Shown here in pieces: positions 7,468-16,888 of a stretch of DNA of 64,000 bases (position 1 is its first letter; every line of letters begins with the position of its first letter). The translations under genes were made by a program, and so were the position numbers. The DNA lies in contig NZ_CP107819.1 of NCBI RefSeq assembly GCF_036346295.1, positions 7,068,001-7,132,000 of the forward strand. Direction: 5' to 3'. Origin of the DNA: Streptomyces sp. NBC_00536. GTDB lineage: Bacteria; Actinomycetota; Actinomycetes; Streptomycetales; Streptomycetaceae. The notes beneath the pieces are model-generated. The model saw nothing but the letters and a program-made list of their open reading frames with translations. It ran no database searches and was not told the DNA's origin.

Positions 7468-8670
7468 ATGGCAGTGACTTCGATGACAGGGACCTCGATG
7501 ACAGGGGCCGCGGACGGCCCGCTGGCCGGAGTGCGCGTCGTCGAACTGGCGGGCATCGGCCCCGGGCCGTTCGCCGCCATGCTCCTCGCCGACCTGGGCG
7601 CGGACGTCGTCCGCGTGGACCGGCCCGGCGGGGGCGGACTGGCCGTCAACCCGGCCTACGACATCACCAACCGCAACAAGCGCTCCGTCCTGCTGGACCT
7701 CAAGTCCGCCGACGGCCCCGCCCGGGTCCTCGACCTGGCCGAGCGGGCCGACGTACTCATCGAGGGGTTCCGCCCCGGGGTCGCCGAGCGTCTCGGCGTC
7801 GGCCCGGCCGACTGCCACGCCCGCAACCCGCGGCTGGTCTACGGCCGGATGACCGGCTGGGGCCAGGAAGGCCCGCTCGCCCACAGCGCCGGACACGACA
7901 TCGCCTACATCGCGGTCACCGGCGCCCTCGGCATGATCGGCGACCCGGACGGGCCGCCCGCGGTCCCCGCCAACCTCGTCGGCGACTACGCGGGCGGCTC
8001 CCTCTACCTCGTCATCGGAGTCCTCGCCGCCCTCCAGCACGCGCGCGCCACCGGGACCGGCCAGGTCGTCGACGCGGCCATCGTCGACGGCACCGCGCAC
8101 CTCACGTCGATGATCCACGGCATGATGGCGGCCGGCGGCTGGCAGGACCGGCGCGGGGCCAACCTGCTCGACGGAGGCTGCCCCTTCTACGGGACCTACG
8201 AGACCTCCGACGGCGGGTACATGGCGGTCGGGGCGCTGGAGCAGCAGTTCTACGACACCTTCACCGACCTGCTCGGCATCGCGGACCAGGCACCCGCCCG
8301 CAAGGACCTGGCCCGCTGGGGCGAGCTGAGGGAGGCCGTCGCCGCCCGCTTCAAGACCCGTACCCGCCAGGAGTGGACGGAGGTCTTCGACGGTACGGAC
8401 GCCTGCGTGGCCCCCGTGCTGTCGCTGCGCGAGGCCCCGGCGCACCCGCACCTCGCCGCCCGCGGCACCTTCACCGACTTCGGCGGGATCATCCAGCCCG
8501 CCCCCGCACCCCGTTTCTCCGCCACCCCGGCCACCGTGCGCGGCGGCCCCGCCCTGCCGGGGGCGCACACCGCATCCGTGGCCCGCGACTGGGACGTCCC
8601 GGCCCTGTCCGAGCGGCCCGAGCAGTCCGAGCGGCCCGAGCGGTCCGAGCAGTACGAGCAGGAGGACTGA
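7468..8670 (+). CDS. CaiB/BaiF CoA-transferase family, alpha-methylacyl-CoA racemase-like
   Basis: This protein of about 400 aa is a family III CoA-transferase fold. Landmarks are GVRVVELAGIGPGPFAAMLL, ADLGADVVRVDRPG, NRNKRSVLLDLKS, ADVLIEGFRPGVAERLGVGP, YGRMTGWGQEGP and the HDIAYIAVTGALGMIG segment of racemases. The last two are closest to alpha-methylacyl-CoA racemase, which prepares 2-methyl-branched acyl-CoAs for beta-oxidation. The start is ambiguous because the N-terminus repeats SMTGTSMTG, giving in-frame ATGs at 7468, 7483 and 7498; I chose 7468 for the GGGGG upstream. The tail is a low-complexity Glu/Arg/Ser repeat (SERPEQSERPERSEQYEQED). It is followed 6 nt later by the acyl-CoA dehydrogenase. 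Confidence 0.88.
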   Translation: MAVTSMTGTSMTGAADGPLAGVRVVELAGIGPGPFAAMLLADLGADVVRVDRPGGGGLAVNPAYDITNRNKRSVLLDLKSADGPARVLDLAERADVLIEGFRPGVAERLGVGPADCHARNPRLVYGRMTGWGQEGPLAHSAGHDIAYIAVTGALGMIGDPDGPPAVPANLVGDYAGGSLYLVIGVLAALQHARATGTGQVVDAAIVDGTAHLTSMIHGMMAAGGWQDRRGANLLDGGCPFYGTYETSDGGYMAVGALEQQFYDTFTDLLGIADQAPARKDLARWGELREAVAARFKTRTRQEWTEVFDGTDACVAPVLSLREAPAHPHLAARGTFTDFGGIIQPAPAPRFSATPATVRGGPALPGAHTASVARDWDVPALSERPEQSERPERSEQYEQED

Positions 8671-8676
8671 CACCCC

Positions 8677-9819
8677 GTGAAGCGCCGGATCTTCGAGCCC
8701 GAGCACGAGACGTTCCGCGAGAGCGTGCGCACCTTCCTCAGCAAAGAGGTGCTGCCGCACTACGAGCAGTGGGAGAAGGAGGGCATCGTCAGCCGCGAGG
8801 CGTGGCGGGCCGCGGGACGCCAGGGGCTGCTGGGCCTCGCCGTCCCGGAGGAGTACGGCGGCGGCGGGAACCCCGACTTCCGCTACGCGGCGGTCATCGC
8901 CGAGGAGTTCACCCGGGCGGGCGCCGCCGGGCTGGCCATCGGCCTGCACAACGACATCATCGGCCCCTACCTGACCTCGCTCGCCACCGACGAGCAGAAG
9001 CGGCGCTGGCTGCCCGGATTCTGCTCGGGCGAGACCATCACGGCCATCGCGATGACCGAACCGGGCGCGGGCTCGGACCTCCAGGGCATCCGGACCAGCG
9101 CCGAGGACCGCGGTGACCACTGGGTGCTGAACGGCTCCAAGACCTTCATCTCCAACGGCATCCTGGCCGACCTGGTGATCGTCGTCGCCAAGACCACCCC
9201 GGAGGGCGGGGCGCACGGCCTGTCGCTGCTGGTGGTGGAGCGCGGCACCGAGGGCTTCGAGCGCGGCCGCAACCTCGACAAGATCGGCCAGAAGGCCCAG
9301 GACACCGCCGAGCTGTTCTTCCACGACGTACGCGTCCCCAAGGAGAACCTGCTCGGCGAGCTGAACGGCGCCTTCGTCCACCTGATGACCAATCTCGCCC
9401 AGGAGCGGATGGGCATCGCGATGGCGGGCATCGCCGCCGCCGAACACCTGCTGGAGATCACCACCACGTACGTCAAGGAGCGCGAGGCCTTCGGGCGGCC
9501 GCTCGCCAAGCTCCAGCACATCCGCTTCGAGATCGCGGAGATGGCCACCGAGTGCGCCGTCACCCGCACCTTCCTCGACCGGTGCATCGTCGACCACGCG
9601 AACGGGGAGCTGGACGCCGTCCACGCCTCGATGGCCAAGTGGTGGGCGACCGAACTGCAGAAGCGGGTCGCCGACCGCTGCCTGCAACTGCACGGCGGAT
9701 ACGGCTACATGAGCGAATACCGGGTCGCGCGGGCGTTCGTCGACGGCCGCATCCAGACCATCTACGGCGGCACGACCGAGATCATGAAGGAGATCATCGG
9801 CCGTTCCCTGCTCGGCTGA
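8677..9819 (+). CDS. Acyl-CoA dehydrogenase (LCAD/IVD-type)
   Basis: This 380-aa FAD enzyme catalyses the first step of beta-oxidation. The signatures are AIAMTEPGAGSDLQGI, VLNGSKTFISNGILADLVIV and the C-terminal QLHGGYGYMSEYRVARAFVDGR followed by YGGTTEIMKE. The residue that is Glu in short- and medium-chain enzymes (Y-E-G-T) is Gly here. The base is therefore expected on helix G, in the segment LLEITTTYVKEREAFGR, as in long-chain and isovaleryl enzymes. The start is GTG 8677 with GGAGG upstream. It is the second gene of the operon. Confidence 0.92.
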   Translation: MKRRIFEPEHETFRESVRTFLSKEVLPHYEQWEKEGIVSREAWRAAGRQGLLGLAVPEEYGGGGNPDFRYAAVIAEEFTRAGAAGLAIGLHNDIIGPYLTSLATDEQKRRWLPGFCSGETITAIAMTEPGAGSDLQGIRTSAEDRGDHWVLNGSKTFISNGILADLVIVVAKTTPEGGAHGLSLLVVERGTEGFERGRNLDKIGQKAQDTAELFFHDVRVPKENLLGELNGAFVHLMTNLAQERMGIAMAGIAAAEHLLEITTTYVKEREAFGRPLAKLQHIRFEIAEMATECAVTRTFLDRCIVDHANGELDAVHASMAKWWATELQKRVADRCLQLHGGYGYMSEYRVARAFVDGRIQTIYGGTTEIMKEIIGRSLLG

Positions 9820-9891
9820 CCATCCACCGGCCGACCAGCCCCCTGCCCCCTGCCTCCCCCCCCTGGCCCACATCCTCGAAAGGCTTGACCA

Positions 9892-11106
9892 GTGAGCACC
9901 GAAGCGTACGTGTACGACGCGATCCGCACCCCGCGCGGCCGCGGCAAGGCCAACGGGGCCCTGCACGGCACCAAGCCGATCGACCTCGTCGTCGGCCTCA
10001 TCCACGCCCTGCGCGAGCGCAACCCCGGTCTGGACCCGGCCACCATCGACGACATCGTGCTCGGCGTCGTGGGCCCCGTCGGCGACCAGGGCTCCGACAT
10101 CGCGCGGATCGCGGCGATCGCCGCCGGACTGCCGGACACCGTGGCCGGCGTACAGGAGAACCGCTTCTGTGCCTCCGGCCTGGAAGCCGTCAACATGGCC
10201 GCCGCCAAGGTCCGTTCCGGCTGGGAGGACCTGGTCCTCGCGGGCGGCGTGGAGTCCATGTCCCGCGTCCCGATGGCCTCGGACGGCGGCGCCTGGTTCA
10301 ACGACCCGATGACGAACTGGGACGTCAACTTCGTCCCGCAGGGCATCGGCGCCGACCTGATCGCCACCATCGAGGGCTTCTCCCGGCGGGACGTCGACGA
10401 ATACGCGGCCCTGTCCCAGGAGCGCGCCGCCGCGGCCATCAAGGACGGCCGCTTCGCGAAGTCCGTGGTCCCGGTCACCGACCGCAACGGCCTGGTCGTC
10501 CTGGACCACGACGAGTTCGTCCGCCCCGGCACCACCGCCGACACCCTGGCCCGGCTGAAGCCGTCCTTCGCGGACATCGGCGACCTCGGCGGGTTCGACG
10601 CCGTCGCGCTGCAGAAGTACCACTGGGTCGAGAAGATCGACCACGTCCACCACGCGGGCAACTCCTCCGGCATCGTCGACGGCGCCTCGCTCGTCGCGAT
10701 CGGCTCCCGCGAGGCGGGGGAGCGCAACGGCCTCGCGCCGCGCGCCCGGATCGTCTCGGCCGCCGTCTCCGGCTCCGAGCCCACCATCATGCTCACCGGC
10801 CCCGCCCCGGCCACCCGCAAGGCCCTCGCCAAGGCGGGCCTGACCATCGACGACATCGACCTCATCGAGATCAACGAGGCCTTCGCGGGCGTCGTCCTGC
10901 GCTTCGTCAAGGACATGGGCGTCTCCCTCGACAAGGTCAACGTCAACGGCGGCGCCATCGCGCTGGGCCACCCGCTCGGTGCCACCGGCGCGATGATCCT
11001 GGGCACCGTCATCGACGAACTGGAGCGCCAGGACAAGCGCTACGGGCTCGTCACCCTCTGCGTCGGCGGCGGCATGGGCGTCGCCACCGTCGTCGAGCGC
11101 CTCTGA
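9892..11106 (+). CDS. fadA: Acetyl-CoA C-acetyltransferase (thiolase)
   Basis: This 404-aa protein does the thiolytic step of beta-oxidation. The nucleophile Cys93 lies in [42 protein letters not shown] (catalytic His) and the C-terminal [11 protein letters not shown] (second Cys) are all intact. NEAFAG is also present. The start is GTG 9892. It stands between the acyl-CoA dehydrogenase and the FadJ-like gene, forming a nearly complete beta-oxidation set. The gene symbol is by function and not by a database match. Confidence 0.93.
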   Translation: MSTEAYVYDAIRTPRGRGKANGALHGTKPIDLVVGLIHALRERNPGLDPATIDDIVLGVVGPVGDQGSDIARIAAIAAGLPDTVAGVQENRFCASGLEAVNMAAAKVRSGWEDLVLAGGVESMSRVPMASDGGAWFNDPMTNWDVNFVPQGIGADLIATIEGFSRRDVDEYAALSQERAAAAIKDGRFAKSVVPVTDRNGLVVLDHDEFVRPGTTADTLARLKPSFADIGDLGGFDAVALQKYHWVEKIDHVHHAGNSSGIVDGASLVAIGSREAGERNGLAPRARIVSAAVSGSEPTIMLTGPAPATRKALAKAGLTIDDIDLIEINEAFAGVVLRFVKDMGVSLDKVNVNGGAIALGHPLGATGAMILGTVIDELERQDKRYGLVTLCVGGGMGVATVVERL

Positions 11107-11159
11107 CCGTCCCTGTCCCCCGGAAAACCTCTCTCACACGGAAGACGGAAGTAGCGATA

Positions 11160-13331
11160 ATGAGCGAGTCCACCACGATCCGCTGGGAACAGGACGAGAC
11201 CGGCGTCGTCACCCTGGTCCTCGACGACCCCAACCAGTCCGCCAACACGATGAACCAGGCCTTCAAGGACTCCATCGCGGCGATCGCCGACCGCGCCGAG
11301 GCCGAGAAGGACTCCATCCGGGGCATCGTCTTCACCTCCGCCAAGAAGACCTTCTTCGCGGGCGGCGACCTCAAGGAAATGATCCGGCTCCGCCCCGAGG
11401 ACGCCCGGCTCGCCTTCGACACCGGCACCGCCATCAAGGCCTCCCTGCGCCGGATCGAGACCCTCGGCAAGCCCGTGGTCGCCGCCATCAACGGCGCAGC
11501 CCTCGGCGGCGGTTACGAGATCGCGCTCGCCTGCCACCACCGCGTCGCCCTCGACGCCCCCGGCTCCAAGATCGGTCTGCCCGAGGTCACCCTCGGCCTG
11601 CTCCCGGCCGGCGGCGGCGTCACCCGCACCGTCCGTCTCATGGGCATCGCCGACGCCCTCCTCAAGGTGCTGCTCCAGGGCACCCAGTACACCCCGCAGC
11701 GCGCCCTGGACAACGGCCTGGTCCACGAACTGGCCGCCACCCGCGAGGAGATGCTCGCCAAGGCGCACGCCTTCATCGACGCCAACCCGGCCTCGCAGCA
11801 GCCCTGGGACGTCCCCGGCTACCGCATCCCGGGCGGTACGCCGTCCAACCCCCGGTTCGCCGCCAACCTCCCGGCGTTCCCGGCCAACCTGAAGAAGCAG
11901 CTGAACGGGGCCCCGTACCCGGCTCCCCGCAACATCCTGGCCTGCGCCGTCGAGGGGTCCCAGGTCGACTTCGAGACCGCGCTGACCATCGAGGCCCGCT
12001 ACTTCACCGAGCTGGTCACCGGGCAGACCGCCAAGAACATGATCCAGGCGTTCTTCTTCGACCTCCAGGCCGTCAACTCCGGCGCCAGCCGCCCCCAGGG
12101 CATCGCGCCCCGCCCGGTACGCAAGGTCGCCGTCCTCGGCGCGGGCATGATGGGCGCGGGCATCGCGTACTCCTGCGCCCGCGCGGGCATCGAGGTCGTC
12201 CTCAAGGACGTCACCGCCGAGGCCGCAGCCAAGGGCAAGGCCTACTCCGAGAAGATCCTCGACAAGGCGCTGTCCCGCGGCCGGACCACCGAGGCCAAGC
12301 GGGCCGGGCTGCTCGCCCGGATCACCCCCACCGCGGACCCCGCCGACCTGGCGGGCTGTGACGCCGTCATCGAGGCCGTCTTCGAGGACACCGCCCTCAA
12401 GCACAAGGTGTTCCAGGAGATCCAGGACGTCATCGAGCCCGACGCGCTGCTCTGCTCCAACACCTCCACCCTGCCCATCACCGGCCTGGCCGAAGGGGTT
12501 TCGCGCCCCGTCGACTTCATCGGCCTGCACTTCTTCTCGCCCGTCGACAAGATGCCGCTGGTCGAGATCATCAAGGGCGAGCGCACCGGTGACGAGGCGC
12601 TGGCCCGCGCCTTCGACCTGGTCCGCCAGATCAACAAGACCCCGATCGTGGTCAACGACTCGCGCGGCTTCTTCACCTCGCGGGTGATCGGCCAGTTCAT
12701 CAACGAAGGCGTCGCGATGGTCGGCGAGGGCATCGAGCCCGCCTCCGTCGAGCAGGCGGCCGCCCAGGCCGGTTACCCGGCCAAGGTGCTCTCCCTGATG
12801 GACGAGCTGACCCTGACCCTGCCCCGCAAGATCCGCAACGAGACCCGCAAGGCCTTCGAGGAGGCCGGGCGCGGCTGGGCGGCGCACCCCGCGGACACCG
12901 TCATCGACCGGATGGTGGACGAGTTCGGCCGCCCCGGCCGCAGCGGCGGCGCGGGCTTCTACGACTACGACGAGGCGGGCAAGCGCGCCGGGATCTGGCC
13001 GGGCCTGCGCGAGCACTTCACGAAGCCGGGCACGGAGATCCCCTTCGTCGACATGAAGGAGCGGATGCTCTTCTCCGAGGCCATCGACACCGTCCGGCTC
13101 TTCGAGGAGGGCGTGCTGACCTCGGTCGCCGACGCCAACATCGGCTCCATCATGGGCATCGGCTTCCCGGCCTGGACCGGTGGCGTGATCCAGTACATCA
13201 ACGGCTACGAGGGCGGGCTGCCCGGCTTCGTGGCCCGCGCGCACGAGCTGGCCGCGGCCTACGGCGAGCGGTTCGCCCCGCCGGCCCTCCTTGTGGAGAA
13301 GGCCGGGCGCGGCGAAACCTTCACCGACTGA
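11160..13331 (+). CDS. fadB: Fatty-acid oxidation multifunctional protein (enoyl-CoA hydratase / 3-hydroxyacyl-CoA dehydrogenase fusion)
   Basis: This 723-aa fusion has a crotonase domain (residues about 10-300; FTSAKKTFFAGGDLKEM oxyanion motif, AAINGAALGGGYEIALACHH). A 3-hydroxyacyl-CoA dehydrogenase follows, whose NAD site VAVLGAGMMGAGIAYSCARAG starts near residue 322. HFFSPVDKMPLVEII and VVNDSRGFFTSRV belong to the dehydrogenase. The final roughly 100 residues form the second C-terminal dehydrogenase domain. It hydrates enoyl-CoA and oxidises the product to 3-ketoacyl-CoA, which the thiolase upstream then cleaves. ATG 11160 is supported by GGAAG. The frame stays open far upstream but that part is antisense-style shadow over the thiolase. 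Confidence 0.92.
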   Translation: MSESTTIRWEQDETGVVTLVLDDPNQSANTMNQAFKDSIAAIADRAEAEKDSIRGIVFTSAKKTFFAGGDLKEMIRLRPEDARLAFDTGTAIKASLRRIETLGKPVVAAINGAALGGGYEIALACHHRVALDAPGSKIGLPEVTLGLLPAGGGVTRTVRLMGIADALLKVLLQGTQYTPQRALDNGLVHELAATREEMLAKAHAFIDANPASQQPWDVPGYRIPGGTPSNPRFAANLPAFPANLKKQLNGAPYPAPRNILACAVEGSQVDFETALTIEARYFTELVTGQTAKNMIQAFFFDLQAVNSGASRPQGIAPRPVRKVAVLGAGMMGAGIAYSCARAGIEVVLKDVTAEAAAKGKAYSEKILDKALSRGRTTEAKRAGLLARITPTADPADLAGCDAVIEAVFEDTALKHKVFQEIQDVIEPDALLCSNTSTLPITGLAEGVSRPVDFIGLHFFSPVDKMPLVEIIKGERTGDEALARAFDLVRQINKTPIVVNDSRGFFTSRVIGQFINEGVAMVGEGIEPASVEQAAAQAGYPAKVLSLMDELTLTLPRKIRNETRKAFEEAGRGWAAHPADTVIDRMVDEFGRPGRSGGAGFYDYDEAGKRAGIWPGLREHFTKPGTEIPFVDMKERMLFSEAIDTVRLFEEGVLTSVADANIGSIMGIGFPAWTGGVIQYINGYEGGLPGFVARAHELAAAYGERFAPPALLVEKAGRGETFTD

Positions 13332-13362
13332 CGGTCACGGACCGACGTTCACCGACCGACGC

Positions 13363-14031
13363 TCACGCGCCGGCGTCGGCGTCGCGTGCCGGGGGCCCGA
13401 AGGACAACGAGGCGAACACCCCCCGGTGCGTGGCGCCGTCCGGCGTCATCCACTGCGCGAGCACCCCGGACGGGGCGTCGGCGGCCTCGGCCGGCGTGCG
13501 CGTCAGCCCGAGCCGGGCCCCGCCCGGAAGCAGGATCTCCGTACCCCGCGCGTCCTCGGTGACCTCCGGCAGCTCCGTCGCGGGGACCCCCGCGACCTGC
13601 GGGCCCTCGTACCGCACGGCGACGCCGGGCTCGGGCGTGTCGCTCGCGCTCTGGTGCTGCGGCTTCGCGTCGCCCCGGAACAGCGCGAGCAGCCGGTCGA
13701 CGAAGACCGGGTCGTGCGCGGCGTCGTAGACCCAGCGGCGCCCCAGCACCCCGTGCTCCGACGTGCCGATCAGGCCCGCCGCGGCGCCTTCGAGCGGCGC
13801 CCCGCGATAGGTGACCGGCACGTGGTAGGCCACCTGCCGCCCGCCCGAGGTGTCGGTGACCACCATGAACTCGATGCCCACCTCGCCCTCCGGGTCGTCG
13901 AGCCGGAAACCGCCCGCCTTGACCGGCACGGGAGCCTGCCCCGTCGCGACGTACCAGGGCCGCCCGGGCAGCCAGGCGGCGAGAAGATCCAGTTTCCCGG
14001 GGTTCATGGTGGTGTCGTAAATGATCGCCAT
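13363..14031 (-). CDS. Maltokinase-N-cap-like (CG0192-related) protein
   Basis: This 222-aa protein starts MAIIYDTTMNPGKLDLLAAW, followed by LPGRPWYVATGQAP. That is the N-terminal cap-like domain known from actinobacterial maltokinases and stand-alone CG0192-type proteins. VTYRGAPLEGAAAGLIGTSEHGVLGRRWVYDAAHDPVFV is characteristic. No kinase domain is present, so a catalytic role is not supported. Relatives are often labelled as 1,4-alpha-glucan branching proteins on weak grounds. ATG 14031 is the natural start although the frame is open to 16863. Confidence 0.75.
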   Translation of the reverse strand: MAIIYDTTMNPGKLDLLAAWLPGRPWYVATGQAPVPVKAGGFRLDDPEGEVGIEFMVVTDTSGGRQVAYHVPVTYRGAPLEGAAAGLIGTSEHGVLGRRWVYDAAHDPVFVDRLLALFRGDAKPQHQSASDTPEPGVAVRYEGPQVAGVPATELPEVTEDARGTEILLPGGARLGLTRTPAEAADAPSGVLAQWMTPDGATHRGVFASLSFGPPARDADAGA

Positions 14032-14123
14032 GGCCGCGAACCTACCCCGCCCCGCGCCCGGTTCGCCTCCCGCGTCCGCATCGCGAGCCGCGCGCCCCGT
14101 GCCGGTCCCGCGCTGGTCCCGAG

Positions 14124-14864
14124 CTAGTCCCGCGGGTCCTCGGCGACGAAGGCCGCCCGCAGTTCCTCCTTGAGAGACCGCTGAAACGCCGTCACCAGGG
14201 CCTGGACCACCATGGGTTGCATGTGCGCGGACAGCGATTTCATCGCCTCCACCCGCTCCGGGTCGCTCTCGCCCTCCGTGAACGGCCCCCACACCTCGTC
14301 CCGGAACAGGGCGGTCAGCTCGTGCGCCGCCGTCCGCGCGTGCTCCAGCAGCACGCCGCGCGCCGCCAGGATCGTCTCGTGCGCGATCGGTACGTCGAGC
14401 AGCGCGACCCCGAGCCGCAACAGCCCCACGTCCACCCGGAAGGCGCCCCCGTCCGGGGTCGGCGCCAGGACGTTCATGGCGGTCAGCCGCCGGACGTCGG
14501 AATCCGACAGGGCCCGTCCCGCCCGCTTCTCCAGCTCCTCCCGCGAGGACTCCAGCGCCGCGTCCGGAGCCCAGGTGGCCACCAGCGCCCGGTGGATCGC
14601 CAGATCGTGCGCGCTCAGGTCGTCGGGCAGTGCGTCGAGGTAGCGCTCGATCGCCGACAGGGTCATCCCCTGGTGCTGCAACTCCTCGATCAGGGCCAGC
14701 CGGGAGAGGTGTTCCGGCCCGTAGTGGCCGACCCGCCGGGGTCCGATCACGGGAGGGGGCAAAAGGCCGCGTGTGCTGTAGAAACGTACGGTGCGGACGG
14801 TCACGCCCGCCCTGGACGCCAGTTCGTCGACGGTGAGCGTGGGCTCGGGCGCCTGGGTGGTCAT
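14124..14864 (-). CDS. MerR-family transcriptional regulator
   Basis: This 246-aa protein has a MerR N-terminal DNA-binding domain (LTVDELASRAGVTVRTVRFY then STRGLLPPPVIGPRRVGHYG) with a dimerisation helix. A long all-alpha effector region of about 150 residues replaces the metal-binding loop. There are no cysteines, so it cannot be a SoxR-type iron-sulphur sensor. It is divergent from the long-chain acyl-CoA synthetase at 14968. With the dyad at 14893-14908 between the starts, control of that gene and perhaps of the beta-oxidation genes is a reasonable inference. Confidence 0.88.
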   Translation of the reverse strand: MTTQAPEPTLTVDELASRAGVTVRTVRFYSTRGLLPPPVIGPRRVGHYGPEHLSRLALIEELQHQGMTLSAIERYLDALPDDLSAHDLAIHRALVATWAPDAALESSREELEKRAGRALSDSDVRRLTAMNVLAPTPDGGAFRVDVGLLRLGVALLDVPIAHETILAARGVLLEHARTAAHELTALFRDEVWGPFTEGESDPERVEAMKSLSAHMQPMVVQALVTAFQRSLKEELRAAFVAEDPRD

Positions 14865-14892
14865 GGTCTCCGCCTCGCTCTCTGATCAGCAC

Positions 14893-14908
14893 GTGTCGAA
14901 TTCGGCAC
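14893..14908. promoter_or_regulatory. Dyad between MerR gene and acyl-CoA synthetase gene
   Basis: GTGTCGAATTCGGCAC is a 16-bp dyad with one mismatched pair around a perfect CGAATTCG core. It sits in the 103-bp divergent gap and is the best operator candidate for the MerR protein. Confidence 0.45.
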
Positions 14909-14967
14909 CGTTCGTGTTCAACAGTATTGCTGTCGCACCAACGATGTGAAACGGCCAGGAGCTGCCC

Positions 14968-16815
14968 ATGACCACGAAACTGCGACTGCCCGCACGACCC
15001 GACGAGCTCACCCTGCCCGCCCTGCTCGCCCGCAACGCCACCGACCACGCCGGCCTCCCCGCCCTCTCCTGGCGTGAGGGGCCCGGCTGGACCACCCTCA
15101 GCTGGTCCGAGGCGCGCCGCCGGGTGGGCGTCCTCGCCGCCGGATACGCGGCCCTCGGCGTCGAGCGCGGCGACCACGTCCTGATGATGATGGGCAACCG
15201 TCCCGAGCACTGGCTCAGCGATCTCGCCCTCGTCCACCTCGGCGCCGTCCCCGTCACCGTCTACGGGACCTCCGCGCCCGAGCAGATAGCCCACATCGCC
15301 CGGCACAGCCGGGCCCGCGTCGCCGTCGTCGAGGGGGCCCGTGAACTCGCCCGCTGGGAACCCCTGCTGGCCGATCCGGACGTCCCTCTGGAGCGCCTCG
15401 TGGTGGCCGAGGCCGCCGAAGCGGGCGCGCACGCCACGTACGGCTCCCTGTACGCGAGCGGCGCCCGGACCTTCCGCGCCGAGGCCTTCGAGAAGGGCTG
15501 GCGCGAGCTGCGGCCCGAGGACCCGCTGACCGTCGTCTACACCTCCGGGACCACCGGCGACCCCAAGGGCGTCCGGCTCACCCACCGCAACCTCATGCTC
15601 CAGTCCGTCCGCCTGGACCACCGGCACGCCGAGCTGCCCGAGCACGCCGAGCACATCTGCTACCTGCCCTTCGCGCACATCGCCGAGCGGGTCCTCGGGA
15701 TCTACCTGCCGCTGCTGCGCGCCGCCCACGTGCGGCTGTGCGCCGATCCCGTCGCCGTCGCGGCCACCGTCCGCGAGCTGCACCCGGTGCAGTTCTTCGG
15801 GGTGCCCCGGGTCTGGGAGAAGCTCGCCGCGTCCGTACGGGCCGTGCTCGCCCGGCTGCCCGAAGAGCGGCGGGCCGCCATCGAGGCGGCCAACGACACC
15901 GCGCGGACCCGCGCCGGGCACCGGGAGCGCGGCGAGGAGGTCCCGCCCGCCGTCGAGGCGGCGTACGCCCTGGCCAAGGAGCGGGTGCTGGACCCGCTGC
16001 TGGTCCTCGCCGGACTCGACCGGCTCGTCTGGGCCACCAGTGCCACCGCGCCCATGCCGCTGGACGTGGTCCGGTTCTGGGCGGGCTGGGGCATCACGAT
16101 CATGGACGCCTGGGGGCTCACCGAGACCTCCGGCGTGTGCACCCTCAACAGCGCCGAAGGCTTCCGGCTCGGCTCGGTCGGCCGCCCCATCGAGGGCCTG
16201 GAACTGAAGCTCGCCGAGGACGGCGAGATCCTCACCCGGGGCGCCACCGTCTTCGGCGGCTACCTGCGGCCCGACGGGACGGTGGAGAGCGCGGGCGACG
16301 CCGAGGGCTGGTTCCCGACAGGCGACATCGGCCGGATGGACGAGGACGGGTTCCTCTGGCTCACCGACCGCAAGAAGGAACTCATCATCACCTCGAACGG
16401 CAAGAACGTCTCGCCCGCCCTGGTGGAGAACACCGTCAAGGAGCACCCGCTGATCGGCCAGGCCCTGGTGCACGGCGACGGCCGCTCCTACCTGGTCGCC
16501 CTGCTGGTCCTGGACGCGGAACTGGCCCCCGCCTGGGCGGCCGCGCACGGCATCGAGGAGGCCGGCCCCGAGGGCCTCGCCGCGCACCCGGCCGTCCTCG
16601 CCGAGATCGCCCGCGCCGTCGGGGCCGCCAACGCCCGGCTCAACCGCACGGAGCAGATCAAGCGTTACCGGCTGCTCACCGAGGAGTGGGGCCCCGGATC
16701 CGGGGAGCTGACCCCCACGCTGAAACTGCGCCGCCGGGTCGTCCGGGAGAAGTACGGCGCCCTGATCGACGGGCTGTACGAAGAGCCGTACGAGCCGTAC
16801 GAGCCGCAGGCCTGA
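14968..16815 (+). CDS. Long-chain fatty-acid-CoA ligase (AMP-binding)
   Basis: This 615-aa acyl-adenylate-forming enzyme activates fatty acids. The P-loop-like motif VVYTSGTTGDPKGVRLTHRN is intact. AWGLTETSG, TGDIGRMDEDGFLWLTDRKK and ELIITSNGKNVSP are the A5, A7/A8 and hinge motifs of long-chain FadD15-like ligases. An insert (TRAGHRERGEEVPPAVEAAY) is typical of the long-chain subgroup. The last residues are a short repeat (YEEPYEPYEPQA). The RBS AGGAG precedes ATG 14968. It probably feeds the beta-oxidation operon upstream. Confidence 0.93.
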   Translation: MTTKLRLPARPDELTLPALLARNATDHAGLPALSWREGPGWTTLSWSEARRRVGVLAAGYAALGVERGDHVLMMMGNRPEHWLSDLALVHLGAVPVTVYGTSAPEQIAHIARHSRARVAVVEGARELARWEPLLADPDVPLERLVVAEAAEAGAHATYGSLYASGARTFRAEAFEKGWRELRPEDPLTVVYTSGTTGDPKGVRLTHRNLMLQSVRLDHRHAELPEHAEHICYLPFAHIAERVLGIYLPLLRAAHVRLCADPVAVAATVRELHPVQFFGVPRVWEKLAASVRAVLARLPEERRAAIEAANDTARTRAGHRERGEEVPPAVEAAYALAKERVLDPLLVLAGLDRLVWATSATAPMPLDVVRFWAGWGITIMDAWGLTETSGVCTLNSAEGFRLGSVGRPIEGLELKLAEDGEILTRGATVFGGYLRPDGTVESAGDAEGWFPTGDIGRMDEDGFLWLTDRKKELIITSNGKNVSPALVENTVKEHPLIGQALVHGDGRSYLVALLVLDAELAPAWAAAHGIEEAGPEGLAAHPAVLAEIARAVGAANARLNRTEQIKRYRLLTEEWGPGSGELTPTLKLRRRVVREKYGALIDGLYEEPYEPYEPQA

Positions 16816-16837
16816 GCGGGCGCCGGGCCTGAACGGG

Positions 16838-16873
16838 CGGCGGGCCCGGGTCCGTTGGGACACGGGCCCGCCG
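16838..16873. terminator. Strong bidirectional hairpin terminator
   Basis: The arms CGGCGGGCCCG (16838-16848) and CGGGCCCGCCG (16863-16873) are perfect. The stem continues after one mismatch with GTCC/GGAC around a GTTG loop. It lies between convergent genes. Confidence 0.8.
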
Positions 16874-16888
16874 GGCGGGGCGAGCGCC

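Noticed and set aside
7435..10971. Long open frame on the minus strand (over 1100 codons) through the acyl-CoA operon
   Set aside because: It is antisense to three genes with clear catalytic motifs. Its protein is Asp/Gly/Val/Arg-rich without domains, a GC-bias artefact.
14124..14864. The MerR protein as the SoxR that binds the box at 62703-62720
   Set aside because: It has no cysteines, so it cannot carry the [2Fe-2S] cluster of SoxR.
14040..16863. Upstream part of the minus-strand frame that contains the maltokinase-cap-like gene
   Set aside because: Only 13363-14031 has family character. The rest is antisense to the MerR and acyl-CoA synthetase region and is repetitive.
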